The notes under the pieces were generated by a model, which ran no database searches, had not been told where the DNA came from, and was given only the letters and a program-made list of their open reading frames with translations. This document shows positions 12,241 to 23,729 of a stretch of 64,000 nt of DNA, piece by piece. Position numbers and translations under genes: made by a program. The first letter of the stretch is position 1, and every line of letters begins with the position of its first letter. The DNA comes from Callorhinus ursinus (Eukaryota > Chordata > Mammalia > Carnivora > Otariidae): the NCBI RefSeq assembly GCF_003265705.1, contig NW_020312859.1, positions 4,420,380-4,484,379 of the forward strand. The letters are read 5' to 3'.

Positions 12241-12394
12241 GATAATAATGGAGAATTTCTTAAACTAAAAATGAACTGTAAAAATTCTAATCTCTTCCTT
12301 TTGCAAATGAACACACCGAGTCCTAGGGGAGAGTCACTGAAACCATAGACTTAGTACACACATCTGCATTTACTTGTCCGCTCTCCCTTGTGCA

Positions 12395-12560
12395 GGCTGC
12401 ATGGTGTGGTCACTGCTTCTAGGCTCTCAGTGTTCTCATCTGTACAATGGAACATTGAGATTTGCAACTGTGAGAAGTAAATACAGTTTAAGCAAAGTGC
12501 GTAGTCAAGTGCCCGGCACGCAGAATTTAAAATTTTACATGAAAGGGATAAGCATTCACA
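12395..12560 (+). mobile_element. MIR-like fragment
   Basis: The order ctcatctgtacaatgg then gtcaagtgcccggcacgcag follows the MIR core. Strongly diverged, edges approximate. Confidence 0.55.
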
Positions 12561-12619
12561 AATTATGGTTGTTGTTATGGCCGTGGCCATCATTCTAGAT
12601 GGAAGCAAGTTAATGACCA

Positions 12620-14290
12620 AATTAGGAGATCAATCTATTTAAACAAAAATAAACAGAGATGTTGAAGATCTGAAAAATATAATTCACAAACTCAAGTTTA
12701 TGAATATATTGGCAAATTAAATACTTTTAATACAGAGAACCCTACACCCAAAAAGAGAAAACACATCTTTGAGCATATACAAAGTAATCACAAAAATAGA
12801 ACATGTTAGGCCATAAAAGAAGCCCAATTAAATTCTAAAGAATCCATATCACACAGATGATGTTCCCCAACTGTTACACAATAAAATCAGACATTAATAA
12901 CTAAAGGACAGCTTTAAAAATCACAGGAATTTGGGGCGCCTGGGTGGCTCAGTTGTTAAGCATCTGCCTTCAGCTCAGGTCATGATCCCAGGGTCCTGGG
13001 ATCGAGCCCCGCATCGGGCTCCCTGCTCGGCGGGAAGCCTGCTTCTCCCTGTCCCACTTCCCCTGCTTGTGTTCTCTCTCTCGCTGTCTCTCTCTCTGTC
13101 AAATAAATAAATAAAATCTTTAAAAAAATAAAAATCACAGGAATTTGACAACTAAACAACACGTTACTAAATAACATGGGTTAAAAAGGAAATCACAAAG
13201 AATCATGGAGTGAATAATAATGAAAGAAGAGCGTGTGTCTATTGTAGAACAGAACTAAAACAATACTTAAAGGAAAATCTGGAGCTTTAAATTCATTTAC
13301 TGGAAAACAAAAGTTAAAAACAAATGAGCTGGATATACAGATGGCAAAAAAACCCATGAAAAGATGTTCAGCATCATTAGCCATTAGGGAAATGCAAATG
13401 AGCACCACAAGACATCACACTGTGCACCTCTCTGAATAGAATAGATGATAGAAACACTAGTGATAACACCAAATGCTGACGAGCATGTGAAGGAGCCAGG
13501 TCTCTTATGGGAATGTGAAACGGTCTACCCACTCTGGAAAATAGTTTGTCCATTTCTTAAAACTAAAAATGAACTTACCCTATGATCCAGCAATTGTACT
13601 CTTGGGCATTTATCCCAGAGAAGTGAAAACATATTTACAGAGAAACTTGTGTGAATGTCCATAGCAGATGTGTTCTTAATAGCCCCAACTTGGGAACTAC
13701 CCAGATGTCCTTCAGTGGGTGAATGATCAAACAAACGGTGGGCCACCCAGACCATGAACTACTGCATGGCAATAAAAAGGAGCCAACTCCTGAAAGAAGC
13801 AACAAATGGGATGTGGTCAAGGGAATCACGCCTAGTGGAAAAGAAAATCTCAAAGCGTGACATACTGTATCGTTTCACTTATGCACTGTTCTCGAAATCA
13901 TAAACTGATGGAGAGCAGATTGGTGGTTGCCAGGGGTTTCAGGTGGTAGGGAGGAGAGGGTGGCCTGCCGGTTCAAAGGGTGGCACGAGGGAGCCTTAGG
14001 CTGGAATAGTTCTGTACCTTGATTGTAATGGTTTTTACATGAAGCCACGCCCGTGATAAAATGGCATAAAATTAAATACACACACTCACAAATGAGTGCA
14101 CGTATAAGTCTGGATAAACTCTGTACTGTGCCAACATTTATTTCCTATTCATTGTATTGTACTAGAGTTACGTGAGTTGCTAAATTAGGAGTGCCCGGGT
14201 GAAGGGTACGTGGCACCTTCCTATACATTTCTTTGCAACTTTTTGTGAATCTCTAATTATTTTAAATGTTAAAAAATGAGCTAAACAGTC
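12620..14290 (+). mobile_element. Ancient L1/HAL1-like fragments
   Basis: 12620..12930 resembles the end of an L1 endonuclease region (acatgttaggccataaaa). 13310..14290 resembles ORF2 C-terminal and 3' UTR sequence (tatgatccagcaattgtact, tggtggttgccaggggtttc). The fragments are in sense orientation with a CAN-SINE between them. Many stops; no protein expected. Confidence 0.65.
12933..13129 (+). mobile_element. CAN-SINE, full length
   Basis: Near-consensus copy starting ggggcgcctgggtggctcag, ending (aaat)n and poly(A). Perfect 17-bp target site duplication aaaaatcacaggaattt at 12916-12932 and 13130-13146, so fairly young. Confidence 0.96.
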
Positions 14291-15780
14291 AAGAGTATCA
14301 GTAAAGGCACAGAGAAACAAGAGGAAGGAAATTGATAAAATAAGAATCAACAGTAATAGAGAGGAGTTTAAAAGAATGAATGCTGATTCTCTGAAAAGAA
14401 TACTAAAAAAAAAACAAGCAAACCAATAAAAAAAATGCAATAACACAAATATTCAAAAAAGCCCCACAAGAATATAATGAATTATGTGCTATTAAGTTTG
14501 AAACTTTACATTAAGTAGATCCAATTACAGGAAAACTTAAAAGGACAAAATTGGCATGAGGAGAAAGAGAACATTGAAATGGACCTATAAGATGAAAGAA
14601 TTTGGAATGGTAGTCAAGCCTTCTTCCTCAAAAATGCCAGGCCCGTATGGTTTAAAAGTGAATTTCACCAAACTTTTAAAGAATACTTAATTTTTAATTT
14701 GTGCCATTTCTTCTTGAAAATAAGAAAAGTTGTTTGGCTCCTTTTATGAAGTTACTAGACTCTTGACACCAAAATCTGATAAGAATACAAGAAAAGAAAA
14801 ATACAGGCCCATTTCATATATGAATATATGGAAAATGCATCCTAACCTAAATATTAGCTAACGAACCCGAGTCTTTTACAAAAACAATAATTGGATTCAT
14901 ATGGGCTTATCCCAGGAGTGAGTTTGTTTCAAGATTAGTGTAATTTACTACATTAATATACTAAAGGATAAAAATCACATGATTGTCTCAATCCATGAGA
15001 CAAGGAATTTAATAAAGGTTGGTACCAATTTATGATGATTTTTTTTAAAACCGAGAAGGAGAGGGAAACTTTTTTAAACTGCCGAAGTTTACAAGCCAAA
15101 ATCCTTCAGCAAACATTATACTTAATATGGTGCAGTCCTTTCCAGATCAAGAAGACAAAAATGCCCACTTACAGTTGCTCTTTAATGTAATGCTGGGGTT
15201 GTCGGCCCACACTTTAAGCAAAGGAAAAGATAAGATGTGTGAAGATTGGAAAGGAAGAAATAAAACTCATTGTTTATAGATGGTATGGTAATCCTCCTAG
15301 AAATATATGTAAAATGAGAAATAACAAGAGGTTTCAACAAGGTTGCCAGATAGAAGATCAACTTCAAAAATCAATGGCAAGCCTCTGCAAAAGCAGTAAT
15401 AAACTTGAAAATCCAATTTGAAGCAATTGCAATACAAATTATCAAATATTTAGGGTTTAACTAGCCCAAGAATTACAAAAATCTCAATGGAGAAAACTTG
15501 AAAACTAATTAAAGACCTAAAAGAAGATCTGAATAAATGTAGAAACAGTCCATTCTCATCCCACATTTACCTATAAATTTAATGCAATGTCAATGGAAAT
15601 TCCTATTGGATTTTTAAGGAACTTGATAAACTTTCTCTAAAATGTATATAGAAGACTAAAGATCCATAGTTAGCAGTCGGCATTGAGGAGGGATTTAAAA
15701 AAAAGGGGGGGGGACTCACCCTACCAGATTTAAATACTTTCTATATACTCTAAAGCCGTAATTGTAAAACCAGTGTGGTA
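14290..15780 (+). mobile_element. Ancient L1/HAL1-like reverse transcriptase region
   Basis: Highly decayed LINE text in sense orientation: gaaagaatttggaatggtag, then tccttcagcaaacattatac, then caaggttgccagatagaaga, in the order found in ORF2. No frame longer than about 60 codons. The subfamily cannot be decided by eye. Confidence 0.6.
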
Positions 15781-15819
15781 ACAGAAATGAGTGCCCCTCT
15801 CTCCCTCCCCCACCTCCTT

Positions 15820-15822
<3 letters not shown>

Positions 15823-15858
<36 letters not shown>
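15823..15858. repeat. (TC)18 microsatellite in a longer pyrimidine tract
   Basis: 36 bp of perfect TC, inside a pyrimidine tract from about 15794 to 15875 that ends ccatag. Likely length-variable. Confidence 0.97.
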
Positions 15859-15869
<11 letters not shown>

Positions 15870-16129
15870 CTCTCCATAGGAATGACCATGGGGTGACTCT
15901 TTCCCTCAAGCTTTCAAGGGTCCCAGGCTGAAGAAGGCTTCATTATAGTAAGTGCTTCTGGGGTAGGAAAAAGTGAGACAGACCAGTCTGACCTGGGCTT
16001 TAAAGCTACCCTGAAAGTGACCATCTCTTCTCACGTATCACTGGGCAAAGTCAGCCCCATGGACACACCTAACTTCCAAGGAACTGAAAAGCGTAACCTG
16101 ATGTATGCCTGGGACGTGAGAGAAATTTG

Positions 16130-16990
16130 AGAATGGTTGTTAGGTCTGTCATTTGGGAGAAATGTTTTAAAATAATGAAATACCATTTAAAAATTTGGTT
16201 GACTTCAATGCATCAAAAATAAAGGCTTTTTATTTATCACAGATCACCATGAACAGAATTAACAGGAAAAAAAAATCTGGAATATACAAAGAAGTCCTAC
16301 AAATGAATAGATAATTGAGCAAAGGATATGAAAGGGAGTTTACAAAGATGAAAACTAAGGCCAACGGATATATGAAGACATCACCAAGCTCATTAGTATT
16401 AGAGAAATGTACATTAAAATAGAAATGGGAAAAAGACGTTGTACCCATCGTCTTGGCACAAATTTTTTTAGAGGAGCCTTTACACACAGCTCATTTTGCT
16501 GTAGCTGTTCTGGAAGCAATGGGAGTACTTTGTTGAATTAAGTTTACACATACCCTGTAAATCAGCCCTCCTGCTCCTAGGAATGTAGTCCCCAAAGGAA
16601 TTTACACAAATCTAGAAGGGGATATGTGTGAGGAGGTCTCCTATAGCACAGGCTCTGATAGGGGTGAATTGAAGACAAACGGCATGCCCATCAGTGAGCA
16701 ATAGATGGATCAGTTGTGAAGGATGGTTGCAGCCCATGGGATGGTTGGCAGGAAGGACACAGCCACCTGAGCAGATGTCAAAAGCAGCGTACTGAGCAAT
16801 GAGAGGGTAAAGAAGATATAACACATTCAGATGTATGTAACTAATGTACATGCATGCTATCACATTACATGCATTTTATAAGAATTCATTCAAACGAAGG
16901 AACATATGTGGAACATAGGATGTGTGTCCATGGAGAAGGGCAATGAGAGTGAGGGGTGTGGATTAAAAAATACAAAAATAAGCAGGACAA
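16130..16990 (+). mobile_element. Ancient L1/HAL1-like 3' region
   Basis: Text resembles the end of an old ORF2 (tgaatagataattgagcaaa, ccaccatttaaaaattt-like stretches, ttacacaaatctagaagg) and its 3' region. Heavily mutated and without a frame. 15880..16130 shows nothing nameable. Confidence 0.5.
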
Positions 16991-17001
16991 TATTTGAGGG
17001 T

Positions 17002-17450
17002 TTGTTTCTTATCCCTGCTGTAACAAAGCAACACAAAATCAACTGCTTAAAACAACACAAATGTATTTTTCTAGAGGTCAGAAGTCTAAAATAGGTCTGC
17101 AGGTCCGGGTTCCTTCTGTAGGCTTTACAGGAGAATCTGCTGCCTTGCTTTTCTAATTTCTAGAGGCTGCCTGTAGTCCTTGGCTTGTGAGCCCTTCCTC
17201 CATCTTCAAAGCCAGCAGCATGGCATTCTCTCTCCTCCTCTCTGACCTGCTTCTCTTCTTATGCAGACCCTTGTGAGTTCATGGAGCCCACTCAGAAAAT
17301 CCATAACTTAAATTTCAAGATCCTTAATTTAATCACATCTACAACTGTTTCTTTTGCCATCAGAAATAATATATTCACAGGTTCCAGGTATTAGGACATG
17401 GACATCTTTGTGGAGAGGGGCATTATTTTGCCTATCATAGGAGTTTTGGC
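17002..17450 (-). mobile_element. MLT1-type LTR (ERVL-MaLR), antisense
   Basis: The minus strand reads aaaataatgcccctctccac, gtgattaaattaaggatc and a final part with gcttaaaacaacacaaatg on the plus strand. This is the standard order of a MLT1 solo LTR, an old non-coding retroviral-like repeat. No internal coding region is attached. Confidence 0.75.
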
Positions 17451-17879
17451 TTGGGGCATAGGAGAGCAGGATATGTGGAGGGGTGTGGTCTGAGCCAGCA
17501 TTTGGGAGGTGAGGACAGCATTGACTTACCTGACCCAGTGCAGTTGGTGGATCTGAAGGATCGTATTGAGATCAAGAAGAACTTCCAATGATAAGGGTGC
17601 TTTTCCCAGGCCTATCTATGAGATTTCTGCCCCTTCTTTCCCAGAGACACAGCTCCTAATAGTCTGAAAGCAGGGAGAGCAGGCAGCTGCCTACCCCTCA
17701 TACCCTTCTGGCTGCCCTGAGACCTGACTCAAAGTTAGACTGTCTTCCCATCAGGGGACCAAGCCTATGCAATGTAAGAAGTGCTGGCTGGTCCTATTAA
17801 TCAAAACATAAATTCATACTGACCTGTGCTATTGAGTTATCGTTCAGCCATATTCACTGCGCTCACCTCCACTTTCCTA

Positions 17880-18230
17880 CTTTGGGAGGAGTGGCTGGGG
17901 TGATGTCAGGCTTGCCCACATAACTTGCTTTGACCAATATAGTATTAGTGGATATGACATGAGGGAGGCCTCAGGAGCTCTTGCATGAGTTGGCTTGGCT
18001 CTGATGCATCCATCAGGGAAAGAACATACCCTGAGCCGTTGCTGCCCCTTCAGCCTGGGCCCTCCCATAAACACACATGAAGCAGACCTGAGCACAGCAC
18101 ACAGCCTGGAGCCAAGCCTGGCTGAGCCCAGCCTAGATCAGACAGGCAGATGCGTGAGCTCATGGATAAATGCTTGTTGTAAACCAGCAGCTTTGGGGGT
18201 GATTTGTTACACAGCAATACCCCACTAATA
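17880..18230 (+). mobile_element. Ancient LTR-like repeat (possibly MaLR)
   Basis: Contains ttgaccaatatagtatta, a Leu/Ser-like GC-rich middle, and ccagcagctttgggggtgat followed by ttgttacacagcaatac. This is the arrangement of an old mammalian LTR-type repeat. The exact family is uncertain. Confidence 0.45.
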
Positions 18231-21200
18231 TATGAGCACGTATAATATTATTTCAACCTCAGGAGACTCCTAGGAGATAGACTCCTAGGAGCTCTACTTT
18301 ACGTATTATAAAACCAGGCTCAGAAAGGGTAAAATTACTTATTCAAGGTCATACATTTCATAAACAGATTTTGTTGTCAGGAGAGAGAAAGTGTGAAAAC
18401 ATCAGGCACGTGAGCAAAGCTCTTTGCAGATGGAGGGGAGATGCACAGTGGGGAGGGGATTGTGACTGGTGACCCTGGAGATGGGGGAGAGCTCCATGTG
18501 TCAGGGGGCAGCCCGGAGAAGGGTGAGTCAAAGTTGAAAGTCAAGGGGAAGGACAGTGACCTACCTCTTCACAGTTCTGATACGAAGGGTGATCATTTCT
18601 TGGCTCTGTAAGAGCCTGTGGTTGGATTATATCTCACAGTGTCGTGGCCAGGGGGCACTGCTGTTACAGGAGCCAGTGAGGAAACCCCATGTGTGCATTT
18701 TAGGCCATCACCCCTGCTGAGAGACACTCACAGTGAGTGAGGGTGCTTTACCAGTGAGTGAGGCAGGCAGGCAGGGGTAGAGGAGTCTTCCAGCTACGGT
18801 TCCTCTGTGCTCCCTCTTCTACTGGGGTTCCCTTCTTGGCGCTTGGCCCCAAGGTGACTGGAATAGACAGGTTTGCTTTGTCACCTGTCCTTTCTCAATG
18901 CCTATGTGAGTCCCAAATGAGACCCAACAGAGAATGAGCCTCCTTCAACTGACAGTGGTTTTTGTTTGAAAATTTTCCTTCAATTTAATTCTCCTCTTCT
19001 ACATTTCAAAAAATAAAGCTTTGGACATCATAAAAAAGCATGGTAGGCATTTCTGGGCCTGCTGACACAGCAGGACTCTTCAAGGCCCGGCAGCCCTGAG
19101 TTGTGTCTATAGATTAATGCTATTCCTTGGGAGATCAAGAATGTCCTGGGGTGGGGGGGTTCTCAGCTGTGAGCAGCCTTGGCTTTTGAAAAGCCCCAGA
19201 TCTGAATATAAAAAGCCAAACTCTCCAACTAAAAGAGAGGGTAGTAGTTCTGGGAGAGAGGGACTAACAGTCCAATCAGGAGATACTGCTTTTGTTTATT
19301 TGTTTTACATATTCTAGAAATGATTTATACACAGCCCTTCACCTGCATCACAGTGATGGCCATATTGGCTACGGGGAAGACTGTTGCCTAATTCCACTGC
19401 CCATTTCATTCACAGGCAGACTGTTCACCAAGGAGAAGTGCAGTGTTCAGAATGTTTAATGCCTCACCTGGGCCCAGCTCTCATTGGCTGTTGACCATCA
19501 GAGATGCTTCAGGTTTCAGTCTTTCTCCAGCTTTTCCTTTTAGTTTCCTGGGGTTCTTTTCGTTTTGCCTTTTTTTTTTTTTTTTTTTTTATAAATAGAC
19601 AAGGTAGACTTGCCATGAATTAAGTGTGAACTGAGCTGAAGCCCAGAGGACCTTGTGGGCTCACCTTCTCCTCCCTCCCACTCCGAAACTCTTTTCCTCT
19701 CTGGAAACTGAAACCATGTAATTTAGAAATCGCTTCTCTCTTTCCAGCCCGATTTCCTCTGCCACCAAAGTAATTTTTCAACATTCCAAAGCTTTTATTT
19801 TCAGGCTGCCATCTTGTGCCCGTGTCCATTTAATTCTTCTTGGCATCTGAGCACCCGGGCAGTCACTGTGGAAGGCGGTGTGGCCCAACCCTCTACTCCC
19901 CAGTTTAACACCAGATGCACTGGTCTGAGCCTCCGCTGGGATATACAGTGCCAGTTGGGACGTCAGGGGGTCGTCAGGGGGTCCCCAGGCAGAAGGGAGC
20001 TCTGGGAGAGGAAAGATGAAGACACAGAATGTTCATGAAGTTCAGGCAGTGGGGTCCTGCATTGGTCAAGGCCTAATTAGCAGATAAATCACACCACTTA
20101 TTTTAATAGAGAGGATTGCTTGTAAGGAGTTATTATCTGCCATGTTTCTCAAACCATACTGGGGCAGGCCAGGACACCACAGTGAACTTGCCGAGGTATC
20201 ACGTGAGGACATTTTAGATTTTAATCTTAAAAGATCATGAAACACAGTGTCCTCTGTCCAACACCGTACAAACTACTAAGTAGAGGTGGTCCACAGTTTC
20301 AGCTTTAGACTGAGCCACATTCCTTGGATGCCATTGTATCCTTGCAAAGCCGGCCTTCCAGTAGCTGGTATGATGAAAAGCAAGTATTGCACAAAAGTCC
20401 ACCTGGGGCAGGAAATAGGAGTGGCTTGTTCAGTGCTCAACAGATGCATGTGTCCCAGTAGCAAGTAACTGTGGCTATTACAGAGTGACATTACAGTATT
20501 TTGTCTTTTGTGTGTACTGTTTTCACAAACCATTGTTATGTTGTTAGGATATAAATACTTCTTAAGTTGTTTGGACTAACTAATAAATGAAACTGTTAGG
20601 TGTTTCTTGGTTAGGAACTCTGTGAAAAGTTACCCCAACAGCAAGGGCACCGTGAACTGAGCAAGTCTAGAAACCTTCTGGTTAACTAGATATAAAGAAT
20701 TGGCTGGGAAACTGACAAGTTACAAAGGGAAGGTGAAGGTATTACACCAGTGTAGCCACCGTGGGAAGTAGGCACTGCCAGCGCTGGGCAGAACAAAGAG
20801 AATGGGCTGGAATCATAAACAATTAAAAGACTGGAAGACAGAGCACTTGTTAGCAGGCGCTGATGTCTCTGAGGCTGGCTCTTGTAGTGTTGGGGAAACC
20901 GCAGACCAGATCTAACTGCTGAGACAGACTGAACTTGCCCGGGGTGAAGGAGCGATGTTGGAGTGATGCACCCAGAATCAGGAAGCCTTTCCTTCCTCCT
21001 TCAGCCTTGCAGCGTCCCTCTATGGTCCCCTATTGGCGGGGATGAGCATGGAGCCAGGTGGGGGAGCAGAGATCCTAGCCCCAGCTGCACAAAATAGTGT
21101 GGGAGTGTTTGGAGCAAGAGAGTGGCTCAGTAAGTGGCCCAGGGTGCTTGGGTGGCAGCTGTCATGCTCACTCTGGGCCTGAGGTCCATGGCCCCCATGG

Positions 21201-21830
21201 GTTGCATCTGCCTCTTGGATCCCCACCCCCACCCCAAGCTGCTTAGCTATAGGACTGAGGGCATAGGGCCGTTGGGACAGCCCTCACCTGCCCATTTTCT
21301 ATCCTGGCCGAGTTCACGGATCCTGAGGCAGCACAGCTAATCCAACTGTGGGTGAGATGAGCATTTGAGAGCAGGTTTTCCCAGAGAAACTGAGGCCCAG
21401 GGAATGACTGGAAGCTGGAAGAGAGGTAGGAACAGAGAGAGGAGGGAAGAGTGACAACCTTCAGGCACAGTGTCAGCTCCTCAGAATGGTCTTCCGTGGC
21501 TGCCGTATGGAAATGTCCTGGCTTGCCGTCTTCGTCCAGCTCGCTGCTTCTCTCTTCCCTTTAAAACTCTTACTGCAACCTGCAGTTTTGTTAGCCCGCA
21601 GGTCCGATTCCCTTTATGGTTGTTTAGGTCTGACTCCCCTCTCGAGTTTACGCTCAGGAGAGGCGGGGTCTGGGTCTGTTTTTGTTCACACTGTGTCCCA
21701 GCACCTAGCCTGCCGCCCTACAGAGGCTCAGTACATATTTCAAGCTAAACTGTGTCTAGGAAAACTTGAGTGTCAGTGAAGAGATCAGGGAGCAGGGAGC
21801 AGGACCTGCAATCAAGGTCAGATGTTAGGC
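18231..21830. other. Mostly single-copy intron DNA
   Basis: No exon-like frame or gene is visible. Small items are a MIR-like piece (18265-18360), a T21 run (19570-19590), a perfect 11-bp tandem duplication (19961-19982) and an L2-like end at 21690-21770. The rest is unassigned. Confidence 0.6.
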
Positions 21831-21839
21831 ACAAGCCTT

Positions 21840-22470
21840 CCTGAAGCCCTGGTCTCCCTTCCCTGCTTGATTTTTCTCTAGAGCACTTTCTACCACCTGA
21901 CGTTCTGATTTTCTGATTATCTCCTGTATTATATCATCGCCCCTCTGCAAGAGAACATAATCCCCTTAAGGGCAGGGAGGATTTTTGGATGTTCGGTTCA
22001 CTCTTACATCTTATACAATACCTGGCACGTGGTGGGAGCTCAGAAATGTTTATTAAAAGATTGAGTTTGTCCAGTGCTTTACTTTTGGCAAAGAATACTC
22101 ATATCACAACGTTACAACTGCTTTTGTTGTTATTCTCAGTTACTTCTTAGGAATGGTATGAGGGACTGTTAGAATGTTTAACATCCAGACTGGCCTAACT
22201 TATCCCTGGGTGGGGAGGTGGTGCTTGAGTGGGAGATGGGGGGATTTCTGTTCCCACGGCTTGTCTACTCCTGTGTCAGAATCTTTATGACTATTTGCTC
22301 CTTTGTTCTTGGCTCTTCAACTTTAAATATGCTATCTCCTCTGCCCGGGGTTTAACCTTCCCCACCCCCTAGCCTCCCTCTCCTATTCCCACACACCTTG
22401 CATCTTTACCTGGTTAAATCCTATTCATCATTTGCCCAAGGCCCTCTCTTTCAGGAGAGCCTTCTTGGCT
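21840..22470 (+). mobile_element. L2 LINE fragments
   Basis: 21840..22070 has ccccttaagggcagggagga and cctggcacgtggtgggagct, the L2 3' end. 22290..22470 has ctcctctgcccggggttta and aggagagccttcttggctcc, a more internal L2 part. Both are in sense orientation and non-coding. Confidence 0.7.
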
Positions 22471-23054
22471 CCCAGACTCCACATTACATTGTCGGTGATT
22501 TACTCTCAAATATTTAACAGTAGAATGTTATGGATGAGTTCTAAGTTAAGCTGTAGTTATAGGTTAACCCCAGCGCTTCCAGCCTTCCAATCAAGAACAC
22601 ACGGTTCATTGAAAATCTGTTGGTATCCCTGTCAAGAAGCTCCTACTCCAGAGACAGTGCTGCATTGCCCAGGTGTTTCTGTTGCCAGATCTTGATCGCT
22701 AACCTTCATTTTGTTAATTAGCATGCTAAATGTCAGAAATTGGTTGTTGTGGTTGAAATTGGGGACCTGTTGACTAGCATAATAGTAAGTAGTGTGAGTG
22801 GGCTCTAACTAGTGAAATTGAAGGTAATCAAAATAGGTGGGCTGGCCAAGATATTTTTAAAGCTCTTTCTGGACATACATAATGAAGAAGAACCCAGTAA
22901 AACTTCTAGCCTTGAACTTAGGGTGATTGATTCCCAAACAGCCCTGGTCACCCATTGCATAAGGAGGATTCCTGGTTTACTAATGTGACTGGAAGGGTAA
23001 TTGATTTTGCCCCTGGAACAGAAGTAGGCAAAGGACAGCTCTGGTGTTGGCTAC

Positions 23055-23245
23055 CTGTTTTTGTAAATAAGCTTTTATTGAAAGACCCGCACCCCTTTGT
23101 GTGGGGATAGTCTGTGTGCCTTTCCACTGCACTGGCACAGATGAACAATCACAACAGAGACTGTCTGACCTACAAGGCCTAAAACATTTACTATCTAAGC
23201 CCCTTACAAAAAAGAAAAGAAAAACATTTGCCAACTTCTGCAAGG
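23055..23245. mobile_element. hAT-Charlie-type MITE, copy 2 (opposite orientation to copy 1)
   Basis: Reads ttgtaaataagcttttattg to ggcctaaaacatttactatc and ends near catttgccaacttctgc. This is the reverse complement layout of the MITE at 4908. Non-coding. Confidence 0.7.
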
Positions 23246-23729
23246 ACAGATTTCTGGGACTTCCTTGAACTTTACAGAATAGATGGTGTGACCTGTTCTG
23301 TGTCTGCTTGCTAATAAACATTTGTGTAATAAGTGGTCATCCATGTCGTAGAATTTGGCCTGAGACTTGCTTTTATTATAACCTAATAATGCAGTTGTGG
23401 GAGGATCATTAACCTTCACTCACCTCAGATGTCTTTGGTGGCTTCTGGAAAAGGATGTGAGGGTTGTGCACGAGTCATGAGTCAGTGGGCTCAGATGAGT
23501 CTCCAGCGCTCAGCTCTGTCTTTCTGCCATGTGCTTCCCGGAAGCCCAGCACTTCCCCTACAAAAAGGCGCTTCCGGCTACATCGTTCCATTCATCACTG
23601 CTGTGTCTGTGTCTCCTTCTAGAGCATGAGTCTCCTGAAGGCAAGAAAGTGTCTGTCTTATTCACATGCACCCCTAATGCCTGTCCTATCTCAGAGGTTC
23701 AAGATGTGTTTGTAGAAATAAGGACTAGA

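Noticed and set aside
15794..15875. Long TC tract read as a CRISPR-like or satellite array
   Set aside because: It is a simple dinucleotide repeat without spacers; CRISPR is not expected in a mammalian genome.
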